This document shows, piece by piece, positions 10,710-22,449 of a stretch of 64,000 nucleotides of DNA (position 1 is the first letter of the stretch; the number at the start of each line of letters is the position of its first letter). The notes beneath the pieces are model-generated. The model ran no database searches. It was not told where the DNA came from and worked only from the letters and a program-made list of their open reading frames with translations. The stretch is from positions 16,236,283 through 16,300,282 of the forward strand of contig JAJEKV010000026.1 in NCBI GenBank assembly GCA_021234155.1, read 5' to 3'. The position numbers and the translations under genes were made by a program. The DNA is from Isoetes taiwanensis (taxonomy: Eukaryota; Streptophyta; Lycopodiopsida; Isoetales; Isoetaceae).

Positions 10710-11689
10710 GGTTAACCATATAAAATATATCTAAACCCTTTTCAATGTGAAGTTCTGTCTAGATCCGAAACAGCCATTATGGGGTCTAAAATGCTCCATA
10801 TTTTAGTAATATTTTGCTTGAACATTCTGTGTTTATATTCATTATATTCTTCACAAATATTTCCATTTTGCTAAAGAGTTTCACAAGGAATCAAGTGATG
10901 CCACAGGAGAATTTACAAGCATTCTTTCTATTTGTTTTCCACAATTAGGTTGAAATTTTTAATTTTTTCACGTGTGGAAGCAGAAAAACTTGCTAAAGTA
11001 GGCAATGTATGTGTTTTTCTATCTTCAAACTCTTCAGAAAAGATTCCCTTCGAGTGTGTGTCCTTCTAACTACTTTTGGTACATCATAAATGTTGTTCTC
11101 TCAAAATTGATGAGGTTATCGGTTGGCAAGCTGCCTTCCCCCCCCCAAAAAAAAAAAAAAAAAAAAATTGTACTAAGGTGTAGCAACACCTACTTATCTC
11201 ATCCTTGCCTTTTGAATGTCGAATTCCGGCATCAATACTTTCATAGGACATCATTTTTATATCATCTAATGTCTTTGAACATTTTCATTAAAACTGTAAT
11301 GTCTTTTCTTTTTGCTTATTGAAATCTACGACATTTGATTGATCATATTGCACTTAGTTCGATTTCAATCTACTTACTATAGATAACGGAAGGGGTGTAA
11401 CTTAAGGTTTATGTAAACTTCTTTATTTACACGCTATGTTTGCTCATTGTCAAACCCCAAGTTAACCTACGTAGTCTTGCATAAACCCTTTAAAAACAAA
11501 TGGATGAACTACATTTGGTAATTTTGTGAAAACTATATATATTAGGAGTCAAGGCCATGCTCATGTACTGTGAATTGTATAAATCAGTCATGTGAGAAAT
11601 TGAAAGCAAATAGTTCCAACCTTGAAAGCTTAGATTACGTGAGAATGAGTACTTTTGCTATTGTATAAATTTACTAGAATATTTGCAGA
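10710..11689. other. Non-coding AT-rich spacer
   Basis: No gene or domain is recognised here. It includes a C9A21 homopolymer junction at 11138-11167, which could be a degenerate poly(A) tail or simple repeat. Confidence 0.5.
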
Positions 11690-12574
11690 ACCTTGGAGGT
11701 TTATGGGAAATGTAAAGAAATCTTGAAGTTTCTAGTGGAATCTTCATAGAATATTGAAGACTCTAAGGAAATCTTTATGGAATACTAGAGAGTCTAGTGG
11801 AATCTTCAAAGGATCTTTGGAAACCTAAGGGTTGATAGAATCTCAATGAATTTAGGGAAATCTTAGAAAATCTAAGGGAATTTTTTGTAGAATCTTCAGG
11901 AATCTATTGGCATCTTTCTAGAAGCTGGGATTTTTAAGAAATCTTAGGGAGATGTAAAGGAATCTTGAAGAATCTAGGGGCATCCTCATAGAATATTGGT
12001 GAATATAGGGGGCTCTGTGTGAAATCTTAAGTGGATCCAAGGGAACCTTGATAAATCTAGTGGAGTTTTTGTGGAAAGGGCATCCAAGGGAATCTTTATG
12101 GAACCTTGGAGAAACTAAGAGAATCCACAGGGGAAATTACAGGAATGTTCGACGAATCTAACGGAATATGAAAGGGAGCTTGGGGAATTTAGCTTCTTTG
12201 TGTTAATACAACGAAGAATTTGGGAAAATTAGGGAACTTTTGTACGGAATCTCGAAGTGCTTTAGATTGCAGCGCATACAAGAAATGGTGAATGATTTAA
12301 CATATCTAAAGCATCACTTTCGCCAAAAGTAGTGACTAGCCAATTCCAAACAAAAAAACCACTTCTTTGCACCCAAGCACTAAGGAAGTACCGCATAGAA
12401 AATAGAAACTAGATGTAAAGCAACAGATTGAGCCATAGTTCGACCAGGTGTTTATAAAGAGTTGATCACGAGTGTAAATTTCACTTGAACTTAAAATCTT
12501 TATACTAAAATGCTCTGCAAAAACCTCGATCACAGCAAACACTCGATTTTAACACTTCTCATAGTACAAACACT

Positions 12575-12576
<2 letters not shown>
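11690..12576. repeat. Left arm of the GAATC/GATTC degenerate repeat
   Basis: Loosely periodic sequence with GGAATCTT, AATCTAAGG and TAGTGGAATCTTC words. It is broadly the reverse complement of the right arm that starts at 12657 (AGATTCCCTTAGATT words), with a (TA)n tract at the centre, giving a fold-back layout. A similar arm is found at about 30640-32211. Confidence 0.6.

Positions 12577-12656
<80 letters not shown>
12577..12656. repeat. (TA)n microsatellite
   Basis: Forty uninterrupted TA units at the centre of the fold-back repeat. Confidence 0.98.
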
Positions 12657-12658
<2 letters not shown>

Positions 12659-13377
12659 AGAAATTTAATGCGTCCCACGGTGCATGTTCGAGTTTTAGCA
12701 TGTTCCTATGCTGCAAGTTCTTGTCGTGCCCTACATTCTAAAAGAATGTCTTGAGAATACTCTAAATTCATAGATTCTCTAAGATTCTACCAAGGTTCTC
12801 TTGGAGGTTTCGTGGAGATTCCTCTAAATTTTATAAGATTCCCTCTAGATTCCATTAGATTTCCGTAGATTTTCCAAGATTCTATGACGATCCCCTTAGA
12901 TTCCCTTAGATCCCTTTAGATTTTATGAGATTGCCTTAGGTTCCCTTACATTATATGAGATTCAAAGAGATTCTATAAAGATTCCCTTAGATACTCTAAG
13001 ATTTCATCAACATTTTCCTAGATTGCCTTAGATTTTATGAAGATTCCCTTAGATCCCCTAGATTTTAAGAGATTCCCTTAGGCTTGTAAATATTTTTCTA
13101 GATTCTCTCACATTTTATGAGATTTTCTTAGATTCCGTTAGATTCTCCTAGATTCCTTTACATTCTAGAACTTTTTAGAACATTCTAAGGCTTTCTGGAA
13201 CATTCTAAGACTTTCTAGAACATTCTGAGACTTTCAAAATATCCTAGAACTTTCTGGAAGTATTTCCCTAGATTCTCTTAGCTTCCCATGGATTCCTACA
13301 TTCTTGAACATTCTAGAACCTATTAGAACAATTTGAAACTTTCTGGAAGAATTTTCATAGATTCCCCCCAGATTATG

Positions 13378-13455
13378 TTCTAGAATTTTCTAGAATATTT
13401 TGGAACTTTCTAGAAGATTCTAGAACTTTCTAGAGCCTTCCAGAACATTCTAGAA
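13378..13455. promoter_or_regulatory. Heat-shock-element-like array (16 alternating TTC/GAA units)
   Basis: TTC and GAA alternate with exact 5-bp spacing from TTC 13378 to GAA 13453. All 16 positions are filled, with two single-base mismatches (13398 TTT, 13433 GAG). This is the HSF-binding consensus nGAAnnTTCn repeated far beyond the three units needed. Because TTCTAGAA is also a palindromic repeat unit, the array may be structural rather than regulatory. Confidence 0.55.
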
Positions 13456-13548
13456 CTCTTTTGAACTAGTTAGAATGTTATACTCCATTTTATCTTAACT
13501 GGATTGTTACCCTTAAGTATATTTGAAACATAAATTATTCATAGAATT

Positions 13549-13620
13549 AATGTTTGGTCTAGTGGTTAGAATGGGGTGCTGGGGGGTCAATGACCAGGGT
13601 TCAAATCCCCCACACAACAT
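13549..13620 (+). other. tRNA-like (SINE-head-like) segment, copy A
   Basis: TGGTCTAGTGG at 13555-13565 fits the pol III A box, and GGTTCAAATCC at 13598-13608 fits the B box. Start-to-start spacing is 43 bases, close to that of a real tRNA. The acceptor stem does not pair, so it is a tRNA-derived promoter-like remnant and not a working tRNA gene. Confidence 0.6.
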
Positions 13621-14030
13621 AAAAATTTTAAAAGCCTTTCCTTAAAGGATGAGCATTCAAGGGCCGTAGGATCTTGGACCCGATCAAGGGCTGAGATCGT
13701 GCCATGTGGCAAAAATCTAAAGCAACATGAGCCGTAGGATCCTAGATCGACGATCAAGATCAAGAACAACCTGGACCATAGGATCGATTACATATAATTT
13801 CCAAAGCCATGTGCACCGTAGGATGTGTCCTAAAGCAATGTGAGCCGTAGGATCTCGGACCGACGATTAGGATCAAATCAACCTGGACCGTAGGATCGCT
13901 TACATATATAGTCTATACACAAACTCCCAAGCCATCTGGGCCGTAGGATACGTCCCAAAGCCACGTGAGCCGTAGGATCTCGGATCAACGGTCGGATTTA
14001 GGAGGACAAACATAAGAACATATATATCTG

Positions 14031-16487
14031 AATATATATATAATTATTAGGAGTGGCTTCTAGAAGCTTCTTTTATATCTATACCGCCAGATCCTGACCG
14101 TCGGTTTTCTCCCTTGCAATCTCGACCGTCGGATCTGGTGGCTTCTGGAAGTTTCTTGGCGGAGATGTGGTAGCTTCCAGAGTGTCTTGGAAATTCTAGA
14201 AGATGGCAAGAAATTCTAGAACATTCTTGAATGTTCTGACTACTAGTATATATTGAGTGATCACGTGATGAAATTGTTTTAGAATTTTGTATGCTTCTTC
14301 CGCGGGCGCTCTGATTATGCATGCCATGGCTATGCTATCGGGTCCATTTTTTGGCGCTGACCCTCTCTGATATGCGTGACTAGCTTCCCTTATATGCTCC
14401 GTGGTATGTTCTTCAAGGTTGAAGCTAGCCTTGCATATTTTTCTTTTAGCGTGATCGTCCCCCCATTGTGGTGCCAATTTATTATCACTGGAGCCGTTCG
14501 AGCGCTTATGGTGAGGGGACATAGGGGCTTTTTCCCCTTCATGCTTCTGGATTTTGCCTTTATATTTTCGATTCCCTCGTAATTTTCAGCGATGGTGTTC
14601 GGCTTGCATGATTTGTGCAGCTGGTCCTTCTCTATCAGCAATTCTTTTGGGGGATTTCTTTGTTTGGAAGAGCCTTCTGATGTTTGTAGCTTAGCATTTC
14701 TATGGCAAGAACTCTGTGATTCAGAGAACTCTGTGATTCAGGGATAGAAGAGGCACAGGAGAATAGCAAATGGGCAACCTGCTTCAAGGGCCACTTCGGC
14801 TTATGCATGTCATCAAATGGCCCTCCCTTATGCTCTGTGGTTTGGATTGAAACAGGGCAATAGCTAAATGATTTCGCATATCTGTTGATATGCTGAGAAA
14901 CATGAGGCATTACGGCGAGCTATTGATCGGCTGTGGGCATGTTAAGAGAGCAAAGCGTGTTCGAGAATCTTGTGCTCTTGTGCTCTGACTTATTTAGTTG
15001 ATTTTTGAATGATTTAGCTTTGGCTTTGATGGATTTTATCATTTTGCAGGTTTGAGCTATTGGAAAACAAAACCCTTTCGATTCATTTGACGTCTGCAAG
15101 GTATATGATTCTTTGTTTTACATATGTCTGTGTTTAAAGAAACTCCTGTCTCTGCAAACTAGCTTCTAATTTTGATGTGATCGGGTGTGCTGCCTGTGGA
15201 TTTTCACTTATTTATGCCATGAAATTGAAACCCTTGGACTCTTGGTTCATGGCATCTAACCCTGTTGCATGCTCCAATGAAATTTTTTATGCTCGCCGTT
15301 GATCCCGAACGGGTCATGCCCGGTTTATCTTTGGAAACTCGGTGGTTAGTGCTATTGGAGCTACAGATGCGGGATCTCAGGCCCATCATACCCATATGAA
15401 GACTGCTTTGTGTTTAACAAGGATTTAGGAAGGAAATCGGCTAAGATAAGATCCGTTTCAAGGTCTTCGCCGGAGAGGATCCGCCATGGCCCGATTATAT
15501 GTAATAGACCAGTCTTCTCTGTTCCTTTCTATGGGCACGTTAGTTTAGGATTTTTGTGCGGGCTTTTTCACAAAGTTGGCCCCAAAAAGTTTCATTCTAC
15601 AGGTGCGGATTTGAGAGCTGTGACCATAGCTGGAGTTCTGGTTCCATCTGTCTGGATGTTATCTTTTCTTGTAGGCGACTTTAGAGTTCATTATTTTTAT
15701 TCCATAGCTTTGTTCTTTTCTCTGATTAGGTGATCTGTCTAGATGTTATCTTCTCTTTAGCCTGTTCTTTTCTATAGATTCGGTGATCTGTACAGCCATT
15801 TTTTTCTTGAGAACCTGCAGATGATGGTCGGATCTGTGGCCATCATACTCATATGAAATTTCGGCTTGGCAAGGATTTGGGAAAGGCAATTAGCTCGGCA
15901 TTCAAAGGTAAAATTTTGATGATATTTACGTACAATCATATCAACCTGGAAAGAAACACCAACTGTTGAGTTTAAAGTCTCGAGTTGTTTTTGCTTCACC
16001 AACTTACTCTGACAGCAATCATCACAAGATAATGTATTTTTAGCAGGAAAATGAAGAGAGAACTTTTGCTTTGCCATTTCTTAAAGACGTAAAGATGTAG
16101 ACTTTTTTCCCTCAGCTTTAGCCATTTGTCAAAACTCAGCAGCCATACTCTGCGGCCAAGCTTTTTTAGTGTTATTTGGGGAACAATTTTGAAGAGCTCT
16201 TGCATACTATAGAGGGATTTCGGCAGTAAAATTCATAACTTGGATGTTATAGCATATGGCCACTGTGGTCATCCATTTTCAAAGGACGAGATGGGCACCA
16301 TGAAAGACAAATTTTTGCAGGATAATCTGCCTGTTCAATTTCAAAAGCAGAAGGAATTCTAAACCTGCCTAGTCTTCAAAGTAAAAAAATTCATCTTTGT
16401 AAATTTATTGTAGAAAATGAATCATTAATAAATTTGCTAGTGCTTTGAAAGCCTGTGCAAAATATAGGATTATGCACAATGTTAGGG
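14031..16487. other. Sequence without a recognisable gene; contains an internal exon-like duplication
   Basis: No known domain is seen. 14080-14240 carries GACCGTCGG and TTCTAGAA words like the neighbouring repeats. Two related segments, about 15366-15460 and 15828-15910, share GAT..GGATCT..GGCCCATCATACCCATATGAA and an AAGGATTTGGGAAAGG block. The second can be read as HHTHMKFRLGKDLGKAISSA up to a GTAAAA donor, so these may be copies of one exon of an unknown gene. Confidence 0.4.
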
Positions 16488-16492
16488 ACTAT
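16488..16492. repeat. Target-site duplication, left
   Basis: ACTAT directly before the left LTR; identical to 29548-29552 after the right LTR. Confidence 0.95.
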
Positions 16493-18142
16493 TGTGACGC
16501 TCCCTGCTAAACATACGGGCGCCCAAAACCAGATACCGGGCAGAAATCCCCATCCGCTCAAAGAACCGCGATGGGCTTTTTTCCTACCCCCGCACTCTCG
16601 AGGTAACTCTTAGTGCGGGAGGGAACACGGCTAAGGTGTTTATGCCGCCCTTCCCCTATGGGCTCCTATAACAGCGGAAGCGATAACACGTCAGAACTAG
16701 CATAAAACATACACAAATACTACCTCGGAGGGTAGTGCATCGCACATAAACCAATGCATAGATGATAATCACAAACCATAAAACAGGAGAGCTCCTACCC
16801 CGGCTCAGACTCATAAGGAGGGTGACTGACCGGCTAGGTCTCAAGATAGAGCAGACCGAGTCATGGCAATGGCGAGGGCTGGCATAGAACAATGGCTAGG
16901 GTTGACCACTCCATCCGCCCCTCCCAGGCATACTTTGCGAGATGGGCTAGATCAGGCTCGACAGACTCTAGCCTTCCCGAAATGCAATCCCATGGTATCA
17001 CCCATCTAGACTACTCCAAAGTTGCATCTCCCCGGGTCCGATGAGGCAGAAGGGTTGCATCTCCCCTTCCTGTGGTCTAGAGGTGCCGTGGGCGGCTAGA
17101 GAATAAATGGCGACACACGATCCGCACCCGGACCGAACCCCCAAAACGAGAGCCAAGCCATCACTTGCAGCTCTCGAGAGGCAGGCAACACCATTGCCCC
17201 AGAGGTGTCCGGACCCATGCTCGGCCCACACGCGAAGTGACCGACCATAAGCCTAGCCCACTATGGGATCCCCCGGCCCCCCCACTTCGGCGGATCCTCC
17301 CTCCACATTCCCTCTAGCCCCAGTTATCGGGTGCTGAGTCATATCATAGCCTCCATAGCCCGGTGGGCTCCCTATGCACAAGCCGCAACTAATAGGAACT
17401 AAGGGATCTACTCTAGGAGCATACTACATATGGCCCTAGGTCTCTACCCCTTCCCAATACAAGAGGAGCAAACATGATCAACCATCATCACATAATCATC
17501 ATATCATGAGAATAATCATAAGAAGAACATCTTAACCTAATCATACAACCTAACTAAGGGTTAGGGTTCATTGATTAGGGTTCAAGATGTTGAATATGGG
17601 TTCTAGGATGGCTCTACTCTAGATACAAGATACTAGCACATCTGGAATGCTAATTCCAGATGAGCTATCACAACTACTACCCTACATACCTGCTCCTGAT
17701 GCTCTCCCTCCAGATCCGTGTGCCTCCATGGTCTTCGACTCACGTGATGCTGCTCTTGCTCCAAGAACGAGTCTACCTGTGCTGCTGCAGCTGCCGCCCC
17801 TATGCCATGCGAACGATGTTCGAAACGGGGTTTCGAACAAGTAGGTGAGTCTCTGGGTGCTAGGGCTGGAAAGAGGTCTAGGGTTAGGGTTTATGCCTAT
17901 ATAAGTTAGGTCCACCTAGGATGCTACGTGGCACCAATCGGGTGAGTCCTACGTGGCGGTGCCCCAATAGGTTAAGGCCACATGGATAATGGCTTAACCT
18001 ATGGTTGGCTAAGTTATGAGAATAACTTGGCCATGCCCCCTAGTGCCACCCTTATGGTATACAAGGCTATGAATGATAGACTTGTATAGTGACGGATCCA
18101 GGAATATACGTATTTATAGCGCATATTCCCCGGACCGTCACA
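16493..18142 (-). repeat. 3' LTR
   Basis: Starts (minus sense) TGTGACGGTCC at 18142 and ends CGTCACA at 16493. It matches 27905-29547 end to end; most mismatches lie at CAG/CTG words. Confidence 0.95.
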
Positions 18143-18156
18143 TTCTCCCCCTTAGG
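18143..18156 (-). other. Polypurine tract
   Basis: In the minus sense CCTAAGGGGGAGAA directly precedes the TG of the 3' LTR, the standard plus-strand priming site. Confidence 0.85.
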
Positions 18157-18157
18157 A

Positions 18158-18985
18158 CAATGTCAGTCCTCGGCATTAAGCGCTTAAGGTGACGAACCTA
18201 CCTTATACCCGCAACAAAACAACATGTCATAACCTTTAATTTAGCTTAGCAATCGAGTTTTATTAGATAAAGGTCAAAATTTAGGCTATATTTGTACTTA
18301 TACAAAATTATATAGCCTTAACACGGTTATTTCCTACAATAATTCAAACATTATTATAAGAGTTATTAGGGTTCATAATCTAAATTATGGCTCCCCTAGC
18401 TTCTCGTAAATCTCCTCGTTGAGGTCCTCCTTCTTCTTGCCCCGCAAAAGGAGCACATTACGTTAGTTTAGCTAATAATTTGTGGTTTTAGGGGACCACC
18501 CCTTACCTCCTTTGAGCCGAATTATGCGCCTCAAGGTTGTCCTACTACCTTGCCCAAGATCATGGCCCTTTCGGATTTGAGCTTAGGGATCATTTAAGAT
18601 GCTCCCATCATTGCCCATGATCGAGTGCTACCTTTGTACACCGATCCCCCGATCGGTACACCCCTGCATCATGCCCCGGGGTTTCGGCTAGGGGAACGCC
18701 TCACGATCCCATCATCGCGATGATCACTTTAAGCTTCACCATGACCCTCCTACGGCCGGTGTAGTGCCGCATCGTGGCATAGAGATCATCCGATCGATGT
18801 CCCATCATCGCCCACCATGCCTCATTCCTCACTCACATGACCCTAATGGTCATGCGCACCTCTTGGTGCGTGTGGCCTAGAGAATGCCCTAAAGGCGTAT
18901 CCCATCATCGCCCACACGATCCAAGGTTCCGCACATGCACCCTACTAACTAGAATGCATGCGCCAGGGCTTAAAACTAACTAACA
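18158..18985 (-). other. Non-coding segment between chromodomain and purine tract
   Basis: The 3' untranslated region of the element. It contains repeated CCCATCATCGCC words (about 18708-18910). No protein domain is seen. Confidence 0.5.
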
Positions 18986-18990
18986 ACATA

Positions 18991-19194
18991 CTAGCTAACC
19001 ACACCGTAAGTCGGGGCATTACCAAGCCTGAGACGACTTCGCCCATCAAATTCCTTCATAAATTCTGGGTATTGCTTCTCCAAGTCTTGCTTCAATACCC
19101 ACGTCGCGTCTTCCACGGGTAAGTGCTTCCACTTAACCAAATATTGGAGGAATTGAGACCTCCTAGTCTTCTTGAATGATTTATCAAGAAGCAA
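18991..19194 (-). pseudogene. Chromodomain at the C-terminus of the polyprotein
   Basis: Contains QYLVKWKHLPVEDATW followed by an acidic helix (LEKQYPEFMKEF). This is the chromodomain signature (YLVKWKG.....TWE) that targets integration to particular chromatin. It is separated from the integrase by frame changes. Confidence 0.88.
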
Positions 19195-19389
19195 CCTCGC
19201 ACACTATTTCCACTTGCTCCTCCGTCATTTCCAACAAGGTTGGAGTATCCAAAACTCCTCGGGGTTAGATTGTGCCTTTTAACAAACTTACGTGGAAGAC
19301 CTTGTGAACCTTAAGATGGGCTGGAAGATCCAACTTATAGGCTTGAGAGCCCACTCTCTAAAAATCTTGAACGGCCCTGCCCACCTAGG

Positions 19390-20360
19390 GGCAAGCTTCT
19401 TGCAGCTCCCAATCCGCGGCCTTGGCTTGCTTCACCTTGATCTTCAACCAAAACGGTATCTCCCACCTTAAACTCCCTTTACGGTCCCTGTGCTTGTCGG
19501 CTACACTCTTACGCGACTTCTTGCTGCCAATAAGTAACCCCTTACTTCCTCTACTAGTTGCTGCATATCCCCTAACATCTCTGTTGGGGACACTTCTACC
19601 TTGGACACGGGATTGTGCCGTATCCGGGTTAAGCTTAATCGTAGCCGAGTTCACCATGAAAGGCGACATCCGGGATGACTCCCCTTGTTGGCACCGTTGT
19701 AGGCAATTCCACCAAGTGAATGTACTCATCCCACTTGACCCGCTTGTTCCACACATAGCTTCAAGCATGTCTTCAATGATCCCATTGGTCCTTTCTCCGC
19801 CCGCCATCGTTTTGGGGATGATATGCCGCTCATGGAGAGCTTCGTCCGAATGGTGCTAAAGAGATCCCCGCCAAAAGGCACTCATAAACTTAGAATCTCT
19901 ATCAGATATTATCTCCCGAGAGGCATGCCATGGAGTCTAAAAATCTCCCTTACAAATAACTTTGCAGTATCTAATGCGGTGTCAGTAGTTTTGCAAGGCA
20001 CGAAATGCGCCATCTTTGATAACTTATCTACGACAACCATCAATGCATCCTTGCCTCGAAGAGTTTTAGGGAGTCCTGTGATGAAATCCATGCTTATGAC
20101 CTCCCACTTTGCATTTGGCACCCCCAATGGCTCTAAAGCACCCGGAATCCGTAGCTGTTTGCTCGCGCTTTGGTTCATTGACATAACCGGTAATCCCGGA
20201 ATATATGCAGCTATCTGCCTCTTCATTCCCCGCCAGAAGTAACTACTTCCGAATCTTGAAATAGGTCTTCATGAAGCCAAAGATGCCCCGCTATTGGGCT
20301 GTTATGTGTGTCATGAAGAATTAACTTCCTTACTCCCCTCAAGATTCTGCACACACAACT
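19390..20360 (-). pseudogene. Integrase (IN) domain
   Basis: Joins the cDNA to host DNA. Around 20270-20320 the zinc-binding part is visible (HDTHNSPIAGHL). The 19909-20226 segment is open and shows WEVISMDFITGLPKT with the first catalytic Asp of the DDE core, and VVVDKLSKMAHFVPC with the second motif region. REIISDRDSKFMSAFW near 19880-19930 gives the DRD..F block. Downstream pieces (HNGI-like, near 19780) are out of frame. Several one-base shifts break the domain. Confidence 0.85.
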
Positions 20361-20639
20361 TATGCTTATGGTATAACAGTTGCCTTCCTTCTTAAAATGC
20401 TTGAAGGCTTCCCGCTCCTTATCTGTTCTGGCTTCCCTGGAGAGGCTTTCCCACACCTCCTTGAAGTCCACATCGGTTGGCAAGGACTCCTCAATCTTCT
20501 TGCCAAACTCACTCGAAAGAGTGGAAATCGCATTACAATGCGTCCTTGTCCGAAATGGTCTCCCCGAGAGGGCATCAAGCTACAACATTAAGCTTACCAG
20601 GGCTTATATATAATATCAAAATCGTATTCCTCAAGGAAT

Positions 20640-20990
20640 TCCATCCACCTCCTTTGCCTTAAGTTGAGGAGTGGCTGGGTGAAAAGATACTGAAGGCTCT
20701 GGTGATCAGTATCTAACTGAAACTTCCTTCCCAAAGAAATAATGCCTCCATATCCTCAATGCCCCTGACAATGGCTAGGAGCTCCTGATCATGGGTTGGG
20801 TAGCGTTGCTCGCGTCGTTCATCTTCTTCGAAATCGTAGGCTTACTACCCTTCCTTCTTGCATCAAGACCACCCCCTTGCTATCTTGCTTGCATCATCTG
20901 TTGCTATCAACTTATCCTTACTGGGATCCGGAGAACAAGCACCGGTGTTGTTGTTAAGGCCTCTTTAAGCTTCTCAAAAGAAGCTTGAAC
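20640..20990 (-). pseudogene. RNase H domain
   Basis: The YPTHDQELLAIVRGIEDME block (about 20755-20815) and the later TDHQSL-type motif (near 20700-20725) are those of Ty3/gypsy RNase H, which removes the RNA of the RNA-DNA hybrid. The frame is interrupted between the two. Confidence 0.8.
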
Positions 20991-21700
20991 TTTCTAACCA
21001 ATGGCTAGCCCAGTCCTTAATCTTCTTGGCCTTAGTGAGGTCCGGCGTAGGGACGCCCACTTAGCAAAGTCCTTCACGAACTTTCTCGTAGTATCCCGCC
21101 AACCGGTAGAAAGCTTTACTGCCACATTCCTTGGAGCTGGCCAATCAACTATTGCCTCAATCTTAGATGGATCTCACAGGAGATTCCTGGGATGTTACTA
21201 CATGCCCCAAGTACTCCACCCGCCTGCTCGCGGCGGCACTTAGAGAGCTTCCCATACAACCCGATGACGCCTCAACTTCTCCAACACTTTCCCCGAGGTG
21301 TCGACAATGCTCTTCAAGGGACTTGTCAGATTAGGATGTCGTCAAGAAGACAATAACAAACTCATCCAAGAAGTCTCTCAAGATATCGCTCATGAGGCGA
21401 TAAACGCTATGGGAGCGCTCGACAATCCAAAGGGCATTATCAGAACTCAAAATGACCATACCGCTCGAAGCGGTCTTATGGATGTCCTCTTCCTTTATTC
21501 TTATCTGATGGTATCCCCGATCTTAAATCAATCTTAGAGAATACCTTTGCTCCTTTGTAGCTGATCCATTAGGGTCATCCGCCTTTGGCAATGCATACTT
21601 ATTCTTTATCGCCTCGCTTATTGAGTCGGGCGATAGTCTATGCACATTCTTAAACTCCCATCTTTCTTCTTGACAAAGAGTATAGGTGTCTCGGAAGGAG
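20991..21700 (-). pseudogene. Reverse transcriptase domain
   Basis: Copies element RNA into DNA. Visible pieces in order: SKIDLRSG (about 21515-21541), YGHFEF (about 21447-21466) and the catalytic FVIVFLDDIL region (21334-21363). In the last, one base is missing within CTTGACGAC, so the two aspartates fall out of frame. The remaining spacing matches gypsy RT. Confidence 0.85.
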
Positions 21701-21969
21701 ACACACTTTGCTCTTATAAATCCAAGCTCGGTGCAATTCCTGCACTGCTTCTTGAGTCCGCCAACTCGATGCTCATTCTATATGGCTTTACCGGTCGGCC
21801 AGATCCCGAGCCAATGTGATCTCACATTCCACACCCCTATAGGTGTACCGCCGATTTCATCCGAAATACATCCCCAATTTGAAATGAGCCTTGCTATTTG
21901 CCCGGCAAATGATTTCCCTTTTGTCACTTCCATCCCCTTTTGTCGCCTCAACGATTCCATCCTCAAGAT

Positions 21970-22390
21970 GTAATCCACCTTATTCCTTTCTATACTCTTC
22001 CTTAGCTGCTTCAAAGAAATACACCGCATAGGGGATTCTAGCTTCTTACCTTTCACTATCAACTTGTCGCTGCCCTGGGTGCCGCCATGGAGACTTCATT
22101 CCTGCCGCAATCAATCATGGCTTTGGTCGGGCTTCAAAAATTCCATTCCCACTATAAGATCATACCTTCCAATATCCATGACTTCTCTCCCCCCATCGGC
22201 CATTTGGCCCCCACTAAGGTCTATGTCAAAGGTGATCCTCCTCCCCTTAGTGTGTCAATGGCTTCGCTTGCCATAAGCTAATGGCCTTGGCTTAGACTTC
22301 AATACCTTGTTCTTCATTAGAGCAGCCAATCTAGGAGATGCAAAATTATGAGAGCTACCGTATCTATGAGGACTACATAAGATTACTATC
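21970..22390 (-). pseudogene. Aspartic protease region (degenerate)
   Basis: A VLIDT-like active-site start followed by a broken ALIILHL segment lies near 22330-22375, in the expected place between the gag zinc knuckle and RT. A downstream open piece (21778-22062) would be the protease-RT linker. The DTG/DSG triplet itself is not intact as read. Confidence 0.55.
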
Positions 22391-22449
22391 TATGATCCCA
22401 TCAGCCGCAAATGACAAGATCGATTCTCTATCTCATCTCGACTCAATGT

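Larger units (their letters stand above)
12657..14030 (+). repeat. Composite repeat, copy A (GATTC arm, TTCTAGAA array, tRNA-like head, GTAGGATC tail)
   Basis: Begins AAGAAATTTAATGCGTCC, runs through about 480 bp of AGATTCCCTTAGATT-type degenerate repeats, then a TTCTAGAA array (about 13140-13470), a conserved 60-bp linker, a tRNA-like segment (13549-13620), and a tail with repeated GCCGTAGGATCTCGGACCGA words. Copy C at 47028-48363 is nearly collinear over the whole length; copy B at 32237-32895 is a shortened version. No protein is encoded. It looks like a non-autonomous element or a composite of several. Confidence 0.8.

Noticed and set aside
13549-13620. Functional tRNA gene
   Set aside because: A and B boxes are present but no acceptor-stem pairing or proper anticodon arm can be formed, and the segment is part of a dispersed repeat.
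17560-17585. Interstitial telomere repeats (GGTTAGGGTT words)
   Set aside because: Only isolated TTAGGGTT words inside both LTRs, not a run of telomere units.
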